Shown: in pieces, positions 26,201 through 38,900 of the stretch | How the letters are laid out: every line of letters starts with the position of its first letter | How positions within the stretch are numbered: the stretch's first letter is position 1 | Assembly: GCF_910591885.1 (NCBI RefSeq) | Contig: NC_063280.1 | Coordinates: forward strand, 7,936,001 to 8,000,000 | Origin: Bombus terrestris | Taxonomy: Eukaryota; Arthropoda; Insecta; Hymenoptera; Apidae | DNA: 64,000 bases | Direction: 5' to 3' | Made by a program: the position numbers and the translations under genes | Notes under the pieces: generated by a model | Told to the model about the DNA's origin: nothing | Seen by the model: the letters and a program-made list of their open reading frames with translations, nothing else | Database searches by the model: none

Positions 26201-27865
26201 ATTACGAACGACGAATAACGTTCGACCAAGGCTCGACTCTTTAACCCTTTGGCTACTGTTGGCACCTAAACGCGTTGGAAAAATTTGATCGACCATAATT
26301 CCATCGAATCTGGTTCGAACCAGACGTAAGTGAACGCTAACTCAACGATTGTTAGTCATACGTTATTTAAATACGTTTATTTTACAGTTATTCTTTCTTA
26401 TATCCTTGAAACGAATAATTGGGATAATAAGAAGGCCAGAGGAACACGCAACGCGAACACGAAACAACAAATGATTCGTGTTCCGTTCTCTGGAAACTAG
26501 CGAACAAACGAGAATACGTGTGAATAAATAATATTGTTTTAATATAACAGGATTCAGTGTTTTAACCGTTTCAATGTACTTTCTCAGAGATTCACGCGTA
26601 ACAAAAAATTTCCCCGTCTCAAATTTCTACGTTTCAAAGTCTGCCATAGTCAAAGGATTAATTCTGACTCTACTTTTCACATTATTAAGTTGTACATGTG
26701 CCGAGCACAGATCCTTCCGATTTCGACGTACCATTCAAGTATAGAGAAATTAAGGCTAACGATATGCTGCATATACTCGAGCGAAGAGGATCATAACGCA
26801 AAGAGTTGTGAACGCGACACATCTGGTATGCTTATTGTCGGTCACACGTGCATAAAACGCATCAGAACGAACGCGTTTCATTCGTACGAACGATGAAGAG
26901 CTCTAAGATTCTTAATAGATGCATGGCATGTTACCAACGAAACAATACATCGCGACCTTAAGGCACCTACAGTTAAAGAAGAAATACCAAAATTCAGTAA
27001 TAGATATAAAATAAGAGTTAATAACCACTAAAAGCCATTAGTTACTCAATAAGTTGACATGGATCGGATCCGCAGACTAAATAGACGTTACCCTCTAGAT
27101 TGAAACATTAGATTCAGCTAGAATCGAACATACGATAATCATTTATTATTCACGTTATAGTACCACGTCGGAATAATTTACTTATAATTCTCAATGAGAA
27201 TTGATTGTAAAATACATCCAAATATAAAAAAAAAAAAATTCGTACGAACGAGCAACGCGATGCAGGTACAACCCTCCATCATCAGCTAAAAGCGTTTTTA
27301 AGGATTGCTATCTTAAAGTCGTCGATGGCGTTAAGCGAGGATCGAAAACTATAGAAAATCATCGTCAGTCGTTACGTTTGTAAAGTCCTAACGCTTGCTG
27401 ACCTCGTAAACCGCGAACATCGATTCCTATGGCTCGACTTAACGTAGGGAAAACGATACGCGTACGTGCCGAGATCCAAAACTTCGAAACAAATCGTTCC
27501 ACGTGTTGGCAACTTAAAAAAGAAAGAAAAGACTGTGGCGTACTTTAAGAAGCGAGATTGAATATCGTAGAGCGAAGATTTTCAGACATTCGAGCAACGT
27601 AGATCGCTTACTTCTATCTTTCTGCGAGTAAACAGAGAACAAACCGATCGAATACTGCGAAGATCTCTCGATATTCTAAATACTTTAACGTCGTAAAATT
27701 ATCCAGATCTCGGGATTTAATACAAAATGAAGATGCAGGTACTAGACACTGTGCGTAAGAAAGAACCTTCAGTATCGATGATTTTTCCTATTAACCAGCG
27801 AGTCTCACGTACAGCGACGATTCCTCGCGGTAAGTGCGGCGCCTGTTTTCCTCTTTCACGGTAAA
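23217..27865. other. Gene-poor region, second part
   Basis: Non-coding by my reading. It contains the 106-109 bp degenerate repeats, a T tract near 24368-24381, and the 14-bp perfect palindrome CTGGTTCGAACCAG at 26310-26323. No exon chain, tRNA or mobile-element coding region was recognised. Confidence 0.45.
23808..24070. repeat. Decayed tandem repeat with GGCTTTCCACAGGAAAG core
   Basis: The hairpin-forming core GGCTTTCC(A)YAGGAAAG recurs at 23808, 23917 and 24023 (spacing 109 and 106 bp). Each copy is followed by an AAAACACCGaAA(T)C-type phrase. The units differ by many substitutions. A related phrase set is seen at 35560-35800. Confidence 0.6.
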
Positions 27866-28270
27866 ATGCAATTCCAGTTGAGTAACTTGCGTTTCCTGGC
27901 GATCGAGACGCTAATGGCGGATTACGGCCGATGTTTGTCCTTGATTCTACTACTGTTATTATCTCAAATTATGACAGGCAACCGCGAACAATCTCACGGG
28001 CGAGCGGTATACCACGCAGATTCGATGAATATGCAACGAGTCGGATATGCCGACGATGAATACTGTCAGGATATAAAAATAACTTTCCACCGGCCTTTTT
28101 CCGGGCTTCGAGTCGAAGAACAAGATAAACAACGAAGGCTAAACGAGATTCACGCCGCTACGTTTCCATCTGTGACCGAAATCGGATTCGAAACTCGAAG
28201 ACACCCCTTGTATCGTGGTTGTAATACTCGGCGAGTTTTGCAACGACACGTCCGTCGATACGTTTCGTAA
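27866..28270 (+). CDS. Tentative ORF with signal-peptide-like N-terminus
   Basis: A 134-codon single open frame. From the second ATG (27914) it begins MADYGRCLSLILLLLLSQIM followed by TGNREQ, which resembles a signal peptide. The rest is charged, with two widely spaced cysteines (EYCQDI and YRGCNTRR) and an Arg-rich tail ending HVRRYVS. No family is recognised and no splice partner, TATA box or poly(A) arrangement confirms it. A strong donor-like GCG|GTAAGT lies just upstream at 27829/27830. An ORF of this length is not improbable by chance here, so this is a candidate only. Confidence 0.25.
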   Translation: MQFQLSNLRFLAIETLMADYGRCLSLILLLLLSQIMTGNREQSHGRAVYHADSMNMQRVGYADDEYCQDIKITFHRPFSGLRVEEQDKQRRLNEIHAATFPSVTEIGFETRRHPLYRGCNTRRVLQRHVRRYVS

Positions 28271-31200
28271 AAAAATGATTTGGCATAAGCAACGACCCGA
28301 TTGATCCGCATTCAACGAAATAAAATCCTACGTCCAGCTCGATCTTCGCCAGTCGCCGTGCAAAGTTGCTCTCGCGATCGACTCGTCTCTATCGTTCGAT
28401 CCGGACGCGATTCGCGGATTCATCGTCGATGGCCAGACGAATCTGTTCGCGCGGAGCGCGAGAAAGACGCGTCGTTAATCCATCAACGACCAGGACAACC
28501 GACAACGCGTGGGAAATCAATCAAGAGAACGAATTAAAGTTGGAACTTGGTAAAATCGTAATTCAACGTCTAAAGACGAAATTCGATAATAGATAGACAA
28601 ATGGTAAAAACAGATCGCGGAATGAAAGGTCCCGTTAACGCAAAACGTTCGGCCTGTCGATGGATTAACTGGGCGCGTTTGAAAACGATATCTTGAGACA
28701 GCCCTTCGAACGAAGACGCTCGATTAAATGTCTAACAACTAGAACTCCGTTAGTTAGTGTCAGCTTATACTTGTTTTCGCTTAAAATCGTTAAAACGGTA
28801 CTGCAACTGTTTGTCATGCCGTTTACATGTTGCACGGATATACAGATACAGGAATACAGACACGCGTTTAAATATTATGTTCCTCCACGGATGCACAGCG
28901 ATTAAGATATACACAGCTCGGATTGTACAGGGTGTCCTATAGCCTCTTAAATACTTGAAAACTCCGCCGGACGATAATCTACACGTGTATAGCCTCTCTG
29001 TCTTTCCTCTTTTATCCTCTTCTTACGTTTTTCACAACGTCCTCTTTACATCGTCGTCGAACAACGGCGCGAACAACGACGCGAACGGCTGTCGCCTCCT
29101 CGTTCTGTCTGTTACGCGCTCTTGCTCCTCCTCGCTTCCCAGCGTATTATGCACACACGTACAGACGTACTCCAGTTTGAAGAAATATAGCGCAGCCGTG
29201 GATTCAAAGCCCTCGAACGACGGCGTACCTGATACATCGACATACGTCAGCGCGTAGACGCTATTCCACAATTAGAAGCTTTAACTTCTCGGCGACCGAA
29301 CGTAAGTCGAGGTTCGTGGAAAGTCGATGAATCGAAAGGGGATGACGATCGCGCGCGAGAACGTAAGTCGAAAATATTGTACGCCACGTCCTTGCGAGGA
29401 AGTTTCCTTTTCGAGGACGCCGATGTTGAACATTTTTCGCAGTACGTTCATAGGAACGTAACGGAGCACCATTACGTTGGAATAAAAACTGATTTCCTCG
29501 ATCCTGGTATCGTTGAGTCGTTTACTTTGGGAACATGACTCGATTTCATTCTTTTCCTTTTCGTTGTTGTTTCTTTTTTTCTTCTTAATTTTCCTTGTTA
29601 ATGGAAACTGTCGCGGTTAATTACGACTCAAAGGTGCCAGTCGAGGGCTAACAGGAAATAGTTCTTAAGCGAGGAAACGCTTATTTCGCTAATTATTCTG
29701 CGTTATACCGAGCGGCCCATAAAACTGGAACGAGTAGTTGCTTTCCGGTTTCGGCAAGCGGTTCTTCGACGAACATCGCTATTTAAAGCGTGAAATCGAT
29801 CGCTCCTCGTCTATCAGCATATTCGTCGATACGAAATAACGAGACGATCGTCCCCTTGCAAACGGAAACTACGTACGCTTCTACACGAGAACGACGTACG
29901 TATCATAAAATATCGTTGCAACTACGACCAGGAAACAAGCACTTTCTCGCTCGTTCCAATTACATAGACCACTTTGTACAACATACGGTAAACACGAGCA
30001 ACAACACGAATCGTACAACGATATTCCTAGACTTAATAAAACAGCGCGAGAGCATGCGTGCATACTCGATTTTCATGTTCAATTTCCAACAACATCTGTT
30101 CCCTTCTTCTCGTATTATCTTCTCGGTCAGACTTCTAATGACAAACTGTGCGCATTTGACAGGACGCTTGGTCTAATCGCAAGATGTAACATTCTGCAAG
30201 ATACAATTGCGATGTATACATATTCCAAGTATATACGTTCTTCGAGCAATGATAATCGCGCCAAATTCGCCCAGATAGCCAAAACACGTTTCGACGATTA
30301 ATTTCCAACGCACTATATTTCTTCGAACGAGTATACACACACGCGGTGGCGTAGAATACGCAGAGTGTTTCGCACGATCACGCGAACACCTCCGACGGTG
30401 GACGATCGAGACGCGCGTGAATCCTTTTGCGCCGTCATGTCGATTCGCCGATAGTTTTCATTAACAACGTCATCGAGGCGTTATCACTTTGCATGGGGCC
30501 GAGTCGCAGCGAGGAATCGATATTGTCACTTCGGTAACGCGCGTTCAACGCTGTAATACGCGCAGAGTTTCCGGTAACGGGCGTTGCGTTGTTCGAGAGA
30601 AGGCAACGGGGTCGACTCTGCTTGAAAAGTCGAACGGAGAACGCAGGAGTGAAATATGAAGCAGAGAGCGTCGAAATGGAACTGCGAGATCGACAAGAGA
30701 GGAAAAATGCGCGGAATGAAATTTCGAAATTCCTCGGACAACGTGCAATTTAACGAGTATCGTTTTTCCAGGATCGTTCGGTTCTTCAAACAGAAACGCA
30801 GGACATTTTGCTGGAGATCGATGCGGCAGGACGAACGTGAGATAGTAACACGCTGAAGCTGATTCCATGGATATTCTAGGAATTTCGTCTTTTCTCTTCT
30901 TTTTTTCTTTTTTGATAATTGTAGAGAATCAGGGAAAATGTCGTCAGCGTACAGTGGAAACTTCAACTTTGAATGTACGCTTCCTTTTGGACGATGATAT
31001 TGTTTGTAATAGACTCCTGCGCGTGTGTATATAAATAACAATCGATTCGACCGTTTATTTGCCAAATTTTTATAAAGCGGAATTCCGAGCCTTTCGATTT
31101 CTTTCCTCAGACACGCGTTGCCTTCTTCTCGCCTGTTACGGGAAACTCTGTAAACGTTAATTATCGAACGTAACGTGTATATAAAATGTAGAAGAATCTG

Positions 31201-32907
31201 TTATATCGAACTTTCTCGCGAGAATCCTTCGGAATTACCTGATCGTCCTTCTAAGAAAAATTCCAGCAATTCGTTCTGCCTTAGACGAACTTTTACCAGC
31301 TTTCCTCTGATTTGAATCGTCTAAGAAACAATCGAGTTCCTGCTCTAAACGTCGAGCAAAAGATTAAGCAAAAATACGTTGATAAAGGTATGAACACGAT
31401 CTCACGTTTATCCGTAAAATTATCACAAAATTTATGCAAAAGCAGTCGACACGGCTTGAAGAATCATTTACGCGATATCGATCGAACGCGGAAAGTAGAC
31501 TGCCGCGTATTGAACGGCCCGAGTTCACAACGTTTCGAGTTTTCCCGTAGAAAACAATTCCATCGATTATCCCGGCTAAAATATCTCCTTAATTATTCAC
31601 TTATTTACTTGATTTCGTTAACCGTTAAACATCGCGAACTTAAAGTTAAGAAACCAACGATCAAATATGAAATATTCCCGTTTATTTTCCTACATATCGT
31701 TTCTGTCGTTTCGTTCGAGCCTAAAAGAAGTGTATTCCTTTTATCAATGTGGTATTAACGACAAGTCTACAACTAGAATTAAAAAACGCTTGCGGCAAAT
31801 TTCTTTTCCCCCTCTTCAATTAAAATCTTACGATCTCAAAGAGTATTATAAAAATAGTCTCGTATTTGTCTAGCGCACTCGTGCTACGTGTTCTCCTTTG
31901 GTTACGCGTTTTCCTCTCTTTCCTTTTCAACGCTGCAAAGTGTACGTGCATTCGTTTCAGAAGAAGAAAAAACGATAAAGCGAAACAGGTAAAGACGATC
32001 GTAAATGACAATAACGAGTCCTTCATTGCGATTACGACGACGAGAGATTAGCATTACGACGAACTTTTCTAAATCTGAATATTTTCCGAAGAACTTGTTC
32101 CTCTCGCTCTGTCACTCCTTTGCTATCAGTTCGAATCGTTCACGAACGGATCGATCGATGCGAAGTATCGCGAGAGATTCATCGATGCGGTTATCTTCTT
32201 GCGCATCTGTTCGACGATACACGCGGTTTGTAACATACAGGTCCGCGCGACAATTATAATACTGATTCAGCGATTTTCAGGCGGAAATCGTTCGCAGAGA
32301 TCGGCAACGAGATATCGAGAACATCTCCTAAGTACACGCGTCGATGAAGATCGTTGCACGCTGGCATTTATCGTTTATTATTATTTCTTCATTTTCGAAT
32401 TTCAAAGAGCGGAAACTCTTCTCGTCTTCATCGTTACACCAACGCGTACGACCATCGATTATCGATGGAAACACCTTTCTCCGTCGCAAGGTACCGGCGA
32501 GGAAACGAGGTCCGTTTGCCGATGCGATCGAACGTACTTCGCACGATCGGAAAAAAGAAGAAATTCGGATGGAATTTCGCACGAATCAGCTTAAAATCGA
32601 CGAAATACACGATTCGAATTCCGATCGTTGTTTGGAGTTTGCGACGTACGTCGGCCGCATCGACCACCGTCAAACGTCCCTTCGCGAAGCTTTCGAAGCG
32701 TCTCCTTCTCACCTGAACTTACCCTTCTCCGCTTTTGTACGTTAAGTGAAGCTTCGTGGATGATCACGACGGAAAGGAGCGTCACGTACTTGTTGAAACC
32801 ATCAGAGATCGCGCGTACGTACGTGTTTCATCGTTTTCTTCTTCCATTCACATGGTGTACTGAGACAGCAAAATTCGGGGAGTCGTGAGGCTGGTCGGCG
32901 GTTCGGG
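28271..32907. other. Gene-poor region, third part, and CAP-Gly gene 3' flank
   Basis: The longest frames (30526-31065 minus, 179 codons; 31312-31758 plus, 148 codons) have basic, low-information translations, overlap other open frames and show no family features, so I do not call them. The right end should hold the 3' UTR of the minus-strand CAP-Gly gene; a minus-strand AATAAA lies at 32374-32379, 529 bp past its stop. Confidence 0.45.
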
Positions 32908-32971
32908 TCAGGTTGTGCACCAGGCCAGAATCACTTTCTTGAAGGGAACGAAGATTGCACGGCCAGGATCG
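32908..32971 (-). CDS. CAP-Gly gene exon 8: last 20 residues
   Basis: A 64-nt terminal exon after GTGTTGCAG|C completes the split Cys codon (FFD-C) and encodes DPGRAIFVPFKKVILAWCTT and then TGA. This is the conserved last strand of the CAP-Gly fold (AIFVPFKKV) in the correct phase, so the match is convincing despite the 8.25-kb intron. Confidence 0.85.
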
Positions 32972-35900
32972 CTGCAACACGATTTCGTCCAAAAGGATTT
33001 TAGTATATTAGATTTTTTGGTTATTTTCTTTTTCGATTAAAACGCATGGAAATTCTTTCCTCGTTGTTGTATCGTTAACACTTTGCGAACTGGAGACGCA
33101 AATTCGCGTCCTACGTACCTCGTACGGTGTCCTATAAAAGATGTTAACTACCGTTGGATAGAACAGTAAGAAAAAGCAGTGGATGCTATAAACAAAATGT
33201 TAGGAGTGTGTTTTTACGTTGCATCCTTGAATAATTGGAAACCACTGCGATTTTTAAGGAATTTAATAAAATAATAAATTTTGCCTAGTAGCTCTGCATG
33301 GAGGAAATTGTCTTCAAGCATATGGTGCTAGAATAAATGTTAATACAACTCAGTATCTCTAAATATGGTCGTTGAGTTTGAAGAAAATGTTACGCTTGTT
33401 AAACGCTGCTCGGAAAGTTCCTTCCGATTTTTAAGGAATTTTCACGGTATAGGAAATTATATCGAAACATTTCTCGCCGAGAAACCTGAGAAATTCTGAA
33501 AGGATGGAATATTCAAGTCGCGTGAAAGGAGCAGAAAGGTTGTGCAACAAAATCACGTCTATATAATTCAATAAATGTATATCGAATCGAATAGTAAATC
33601 GGAACGAACTTTCCCAGCGACCTTTCGAACATTTTCGACGAATGCGTCAAGTACCTTCGTTGAACCAGTGAGCAAAAAGAAGAAATAAAAAGACGACAAA
33701 GGAATGTAATAATTACAGTGTACTGATAAGTACGAAAAAAGGATTGCACCGATACGTCAGAAATTGTATCATTTCCAGAGCTGAAACAGAAGCTGAAACT
33801 CAATAGAACAGAGAAACATGATCATTTTTGATAATATACTAGGTTGTTGTTCCATTGCAACAAAATGGGTCACACGTAAAATAATGCAAAAGCAAAAATC
33901 TTCTATTATTCATCATCTATTATTTCCTTATAAAACGAAAGAAACTTTTCGGACAATCTATTGGATTGGCAACTAAGTGATTGCAGATTTTAACAATACC
34001 ACCTAATGACAAAATCCGCAATCAATTAATTGCCAACTCAATAAATTGTCCAAAAAGTTTCTTACAAAACTGAAGTTTCAAAAGTGTTTCAGAAGCGTAC
34101 AAAATTGAAGTTTCTAGTATTGGGTTGGCAACTAAGTGATTGCGGATTTTAACAATACCACCTAATGACAAAATCCGCAATCAATTAGTTGCCAACCCAA
34201 TAGACTGTCAAAAAAGTTTCTTACAAAACTGAAGTTTCAAAAGAGTTTTAGAAGCGTACAAAATTGAAGTTTCTAGTTTGGGTTGGCAACTAAGAGATTG
34301 CGGATTTTGACAATACCACCTAATGACAAAATCCGCAATCAATTAGTTGCCAACCCAATAGACTGTCAAAAAAGTTTCTTACAAAACTGAAGTTTCAAAA
34401 GAGTTTTAGAAGCGTACAAAATTGAAGTTTCTAGTATTAGGTTGGCAACTAAGTGATTGCGGATTTTGTCATTAGGTGGTATTGAGAAAATCCGCAATCA
34501 TTTAGTTGCCAACCCAATACATTGCCCAAAAAGTTTCTTACAAAACTGAAGTTTCAAAAGCGTTTCAGAAACGCACAAAATTGAAGTTTCTAGTATTGGG
34601 TTGGCAACTAAGAGATTGCGGATTTTGACAATACCACCTAATGACAAAATCCGCAATCAATTAGTTGCCAACCCAATAGACTGTCAAAAAAGTTTTTTAC
34701 AAAACTGAAGTTTCAAAAGAGATTTAGAAGCGTACAAAACTGAAGTTTCAAAAGAGATTTAGAAGCGTACAAAACTGAAGTTTCTAGTATTGCAGCTTCT
34801 AGCATTGTATTCTAGTATCAATACCACCTAATGACAAAATCCGCAATCGCAAAGTGTGATAGAATGAATTTCTCGCGGGGCAGAGAGATCGTCGATAATG
34901 AAACGTTACAAGTTTGTTATCTAAATACGAAAATCCTTAGCTTCTTCAAAGACTTAAGCGAACGTTCTATCCTTCGAGAGATATTCATTCTCGTTAGAGG
35001 TACAAAGGAGAAGTTAAGGCTGAGAAACTGAATCGTGGCGTACATGTTGATGATTGTGGATTATTGGAAGGCGTAACAACGGTTAAGAGCGCAAAAGGAA
35101 GAAAGGGAATTAACGACCGGTTAAAGATCAATGTTGCTCGGTTCTCGTAGCGTGGTTCGCCCTTCTCGGAAGAATCGGATGAAAACGCCACGTAACACGT
35201 GGATCGTAAACCGGTGCCGACTTCACGAGCCAATAAGTCATTTGCATTTTCCTTGTACTTCAAACTTTGAGAGCGTGCACTTCGATTTTTATCACTCTAT
35301 AAATCTGAAGAAACAAGGAGAAGTCACGCAATCGAGGCAGGTTGCACCGCGTTGTTTTCTACGCGAATTATAGAAAAGTACGTCGCGTTTCACCTTTTCT
35401 TCGACAAATTGTAGAAACGTAATTCACTGGGTCGCGTGCTGCAACTGTACGTCAGATTATGCGGAAATATCATTTTGGCATTATTCTTGCATTTTAAATT
35501 TCCACTAATAAATTTCCTCTGCGAAGGCTGTACGAAGAATTATTTCAGAACTACTACCCCATTTTCCTACAAAAAAGTGTCGAAAACAATAAATCTCCTA
35601 GGAAAACATCGGAAACACCGTAACAGCGAGACACTAAATCTTCCATAGGAATACTATACACGGATTCGTTGAAAGATCTTATTTTCCTACGAAAGCATCG
35701 AAAACAGAAAACGCTAGATTCCCTATGTAAACGCTAACAGAGTGAAATATTGGCGTAAAAATATTCCTGCTCGTTTCTACGAAAGCGCGGAAAACTCGGA
35801 ACGATAAATTTCAAGGAATTCCTCTCTCGAATTGTTCGAATCCTATCAACGGCGCACAGCTACGAGAGGAATTTCCCTTCGACCGCATTTCCACCATTCG

Positions 35901-38900
35901 ATTTACACGACGAGACTCGAAGCAACGCATAGGTGGTAGGTACGTTCTCGAGATCAAAATCGGAGGAGGTGCGCTTTCAGGGTCGACGATCGTCACGCGA
36001 CCATCTCGAGCCAAAGTTGTAGCGATTTTCCAAGGCTCCCCGCGGACCGACGTTTCTCACGATAACGTATGTGACAGGCATGGCTATCGACCGACCGCGT
36101 AAAGCCAACAACGTTTCATCCGTGTTCTGCCATTCGTTTCACTTTTTGGCCGGCTATCTCTATGTTGCCTGTTATCGTCCTTCTTTTATCGCTAGCTATA
36201 TACTACCAGCTCAGATATCTTTATCTTTCTGCCAAAATATCTTTTGTTAGATACGGTTTATAGACGAACAATGGTGAAATATCTCGTTTTCGCGAATCAC
36301 GTTCGTTCCCTGCAACTAATATCGCTCGCAAACGTTATAATTTCACACAAGTTTTTAGCTATTCGATAATGACAGCTCTGGACGTATTAATTCGTTGGAA
36401 ACTATGAACTTGGTTGTGAACAGTGAAGACACGCGCTATAAAAATGCATATTAGGATGTGCTGTGGCAAGAAGAAGAGGTCTAAGATATGTTCATGTTTG
36501 ATTTGTCTAAGTTCAAGATGAGATTTACGTTGAGTTTACATCTGTTTCAGTTGAATTCCAGTTTAGGCAGGTTACACGGGTAGGAAGATGAGTTCTGTGG
36601 TGAGAACAGTAAGATAAGAGACAAGTCGTCGTAAATGAAAACGATCCATAGCCGCAGGATCGCAGATGAATAAATAATAAATAAGGTGAATAAATAATAC
36701 AGATTTTTAGCTTAATTTGCAATCTAACGACAGAGAAATTTTTATAGCAGGATCTCGTTTTTATGCAGAGCGTTTTCATCGTTTCTAGAAATATGTTGAG
36801 TATTTTATAATAACTATTGTATTATGTTTTATAGTAACCGTGAATGTTCGTGCAATTGTAGCCACTTTATTTTTAAAGCTGCAAAAATGGATACAACACA
36901 CGTGGATGTAATGGACGTGTACATGAGCGAAACAAATGCCTTCTTGAATCTCTTTCCTTAAATCGGAATCAGAAGAAAAGAAACGAATCTGCATAAATAT
37001 CCGCAGTTTAATAGTGAGAAACGCAAAACACGACACTGCAAGAAACTGCAACGAATCGGGTTACATCACTGCGACTATCTGTTCGCCGTTAAATAATTAT
37101 AGGCGAAGAATTTGAAAAAAAATAGAAGTTAAATCTGCATATCACGCGACTAATATATAGTAAGAAGAATGAACACGTTGCACGATGTTTTATAACGCTC
37201 AAAGTATAATATGCATGTACCCTGCTAAAACGTTGTTATGAAAGCAACGGTATACCCGTGGGTCTAATTATTTCTTAATCTTTTAGGTGAAATTGCGCGA
37301 ACTCTTATCTCGGCCGGATACATTTAACACAGCCGATCCTAAATTGATAGTGCATTATAGTAAAAATTAGGTCAATTAGCCTTGCATCGTAATAATTATT
37401 CATTTGGTAACACAGTCTGCCAGCGTATTTTACATTTTCGTTAAGTTATATCGGACGTAACGCACGCAGAAGCAGCCCAGCTATGAGAATTTATAAAAAT
37501 ACCGATCGATCGTATAAAATAGTACATTTCACGTACCCACTCTTTTTATAGTCTCGGAATAAGAACAGGGATAAACCTTTCTCGTATGATACACGAAGCA
37601 TACGTCGATTAAAATCTCAGATTTCAATGTTTTTCCAATCTGGACATCGATCGAACTTAATTAGAAGCTCAAGTACTTAACGCGAACTTTTATACAGATC
37701 CATATTTATACTGATAGGATTAGGGAAACGCGACCTGAACAGAAGCTTCTTCCAGCCGCCCTAAATACTTTCAATTTATCTATGTTTGTATATTTTTTCG
37801 TATCACGTACCTACGTATATCGATCTTACTAATTTCCTAAAATTCTTACTAAATTTTCCACAAATGTGCAAACACGCACAGTTTCGAATCGCTCAATATG
37901 TTTCCCGATTTCCTCCCACTCCTTCCAATCTCTATCAGACAATAATTCGCGCGACTCTGGAAACTCTAATGAATGTAAGAAGATCAGAGAAAAGATCTGG
38001 TAGGATTCCAAAGTCGTACTATCATCGTCGAAAATACCAAAATACCTCTCCACGTTCAATAAGCATTTCCTCTCGGTCGGATCGATATCGATTAAAACGC
38101 ATCACAGAGAAGAACTAGCCGTGGAAAGCGTAAAAATAACGTAGCATTTTCGCTAGACGTTTCTAGTTTAAATATAAAGCGTATAGTCGATACAGAGGCG
38201 CATATATCGCCGTACGTACGTATAAGCTCGGAACGTGCTGGTCGGATCTCGACGATCTACGGCCACGACACGGCGGAGAGTCTGCATCACTTATTCATTG
38301 TGTTGTCGATCGGCGAAACACTTGCAGCAAAAGTGGCATTACGTTTAAGCGTCGGTTCACGTGTTCAAACCGGCAAGGCGTAAAACGTTCTCAGTTGGCG
38401 AACCAAGAATAGCGATTACCTACCAGTCAGCGATAAATTCCTCAAACATTCAACTTTATACACCAGGTACAAAGCTGTAGTTCCACGAACTCCTGCCCGA
38501 TAGTTTCACCAAAAATTTTGCTAAACTTTCGCTAGACAGCTTTGCTGCCTGCCTGATAGCGTAAGTCGACTTGACGACTTGCAAGTAAGACGGATTACGC
38601 ACGTTCGATTGATTAGGCTATCGTCGCGTTTCCTTCAAACGATACGTGCGGTTCTATCTATACCAGGCAAGTCGGTCTCGTGGTGCAATCGAGTGGCGAA
38701 ATGATACATTATGCAGTTTCCTTAACACGCTATGCACTTTCTTAACTTTTAAACACCCTGCATTTTTCAAGACGTTACGTTTCTTGCTGCTCGGCTAACT
38801 TTTAAAGGCACGAAGGATGCATTCGATGTATCGACGTTCGGGTATCAGTAAGTTTTATGGCGGCCAGTAAACCGTTCGTAGCTATTGGAAGATCCGCCGC

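Noticed and set aside
30526..31065. 179-codon minus-strand ORF
   Set aside because: Longest unassigned frame, but overlapped by another open frame, basic and low-information, without signal peptide or family motif.
31312..31758. 148-codon plus-strand ORF
   Set aside because: No ATG-context, splice or family support; probably chance in a stop-poor stretch.
35811..36014. Minus-strand frame with VTIVDPESAPPP, tested as the final CAP-Gly exon
   Set aside because: Does not supply the conserved FVPF strand or the needed phase; the exon at 32908-32971 does both.
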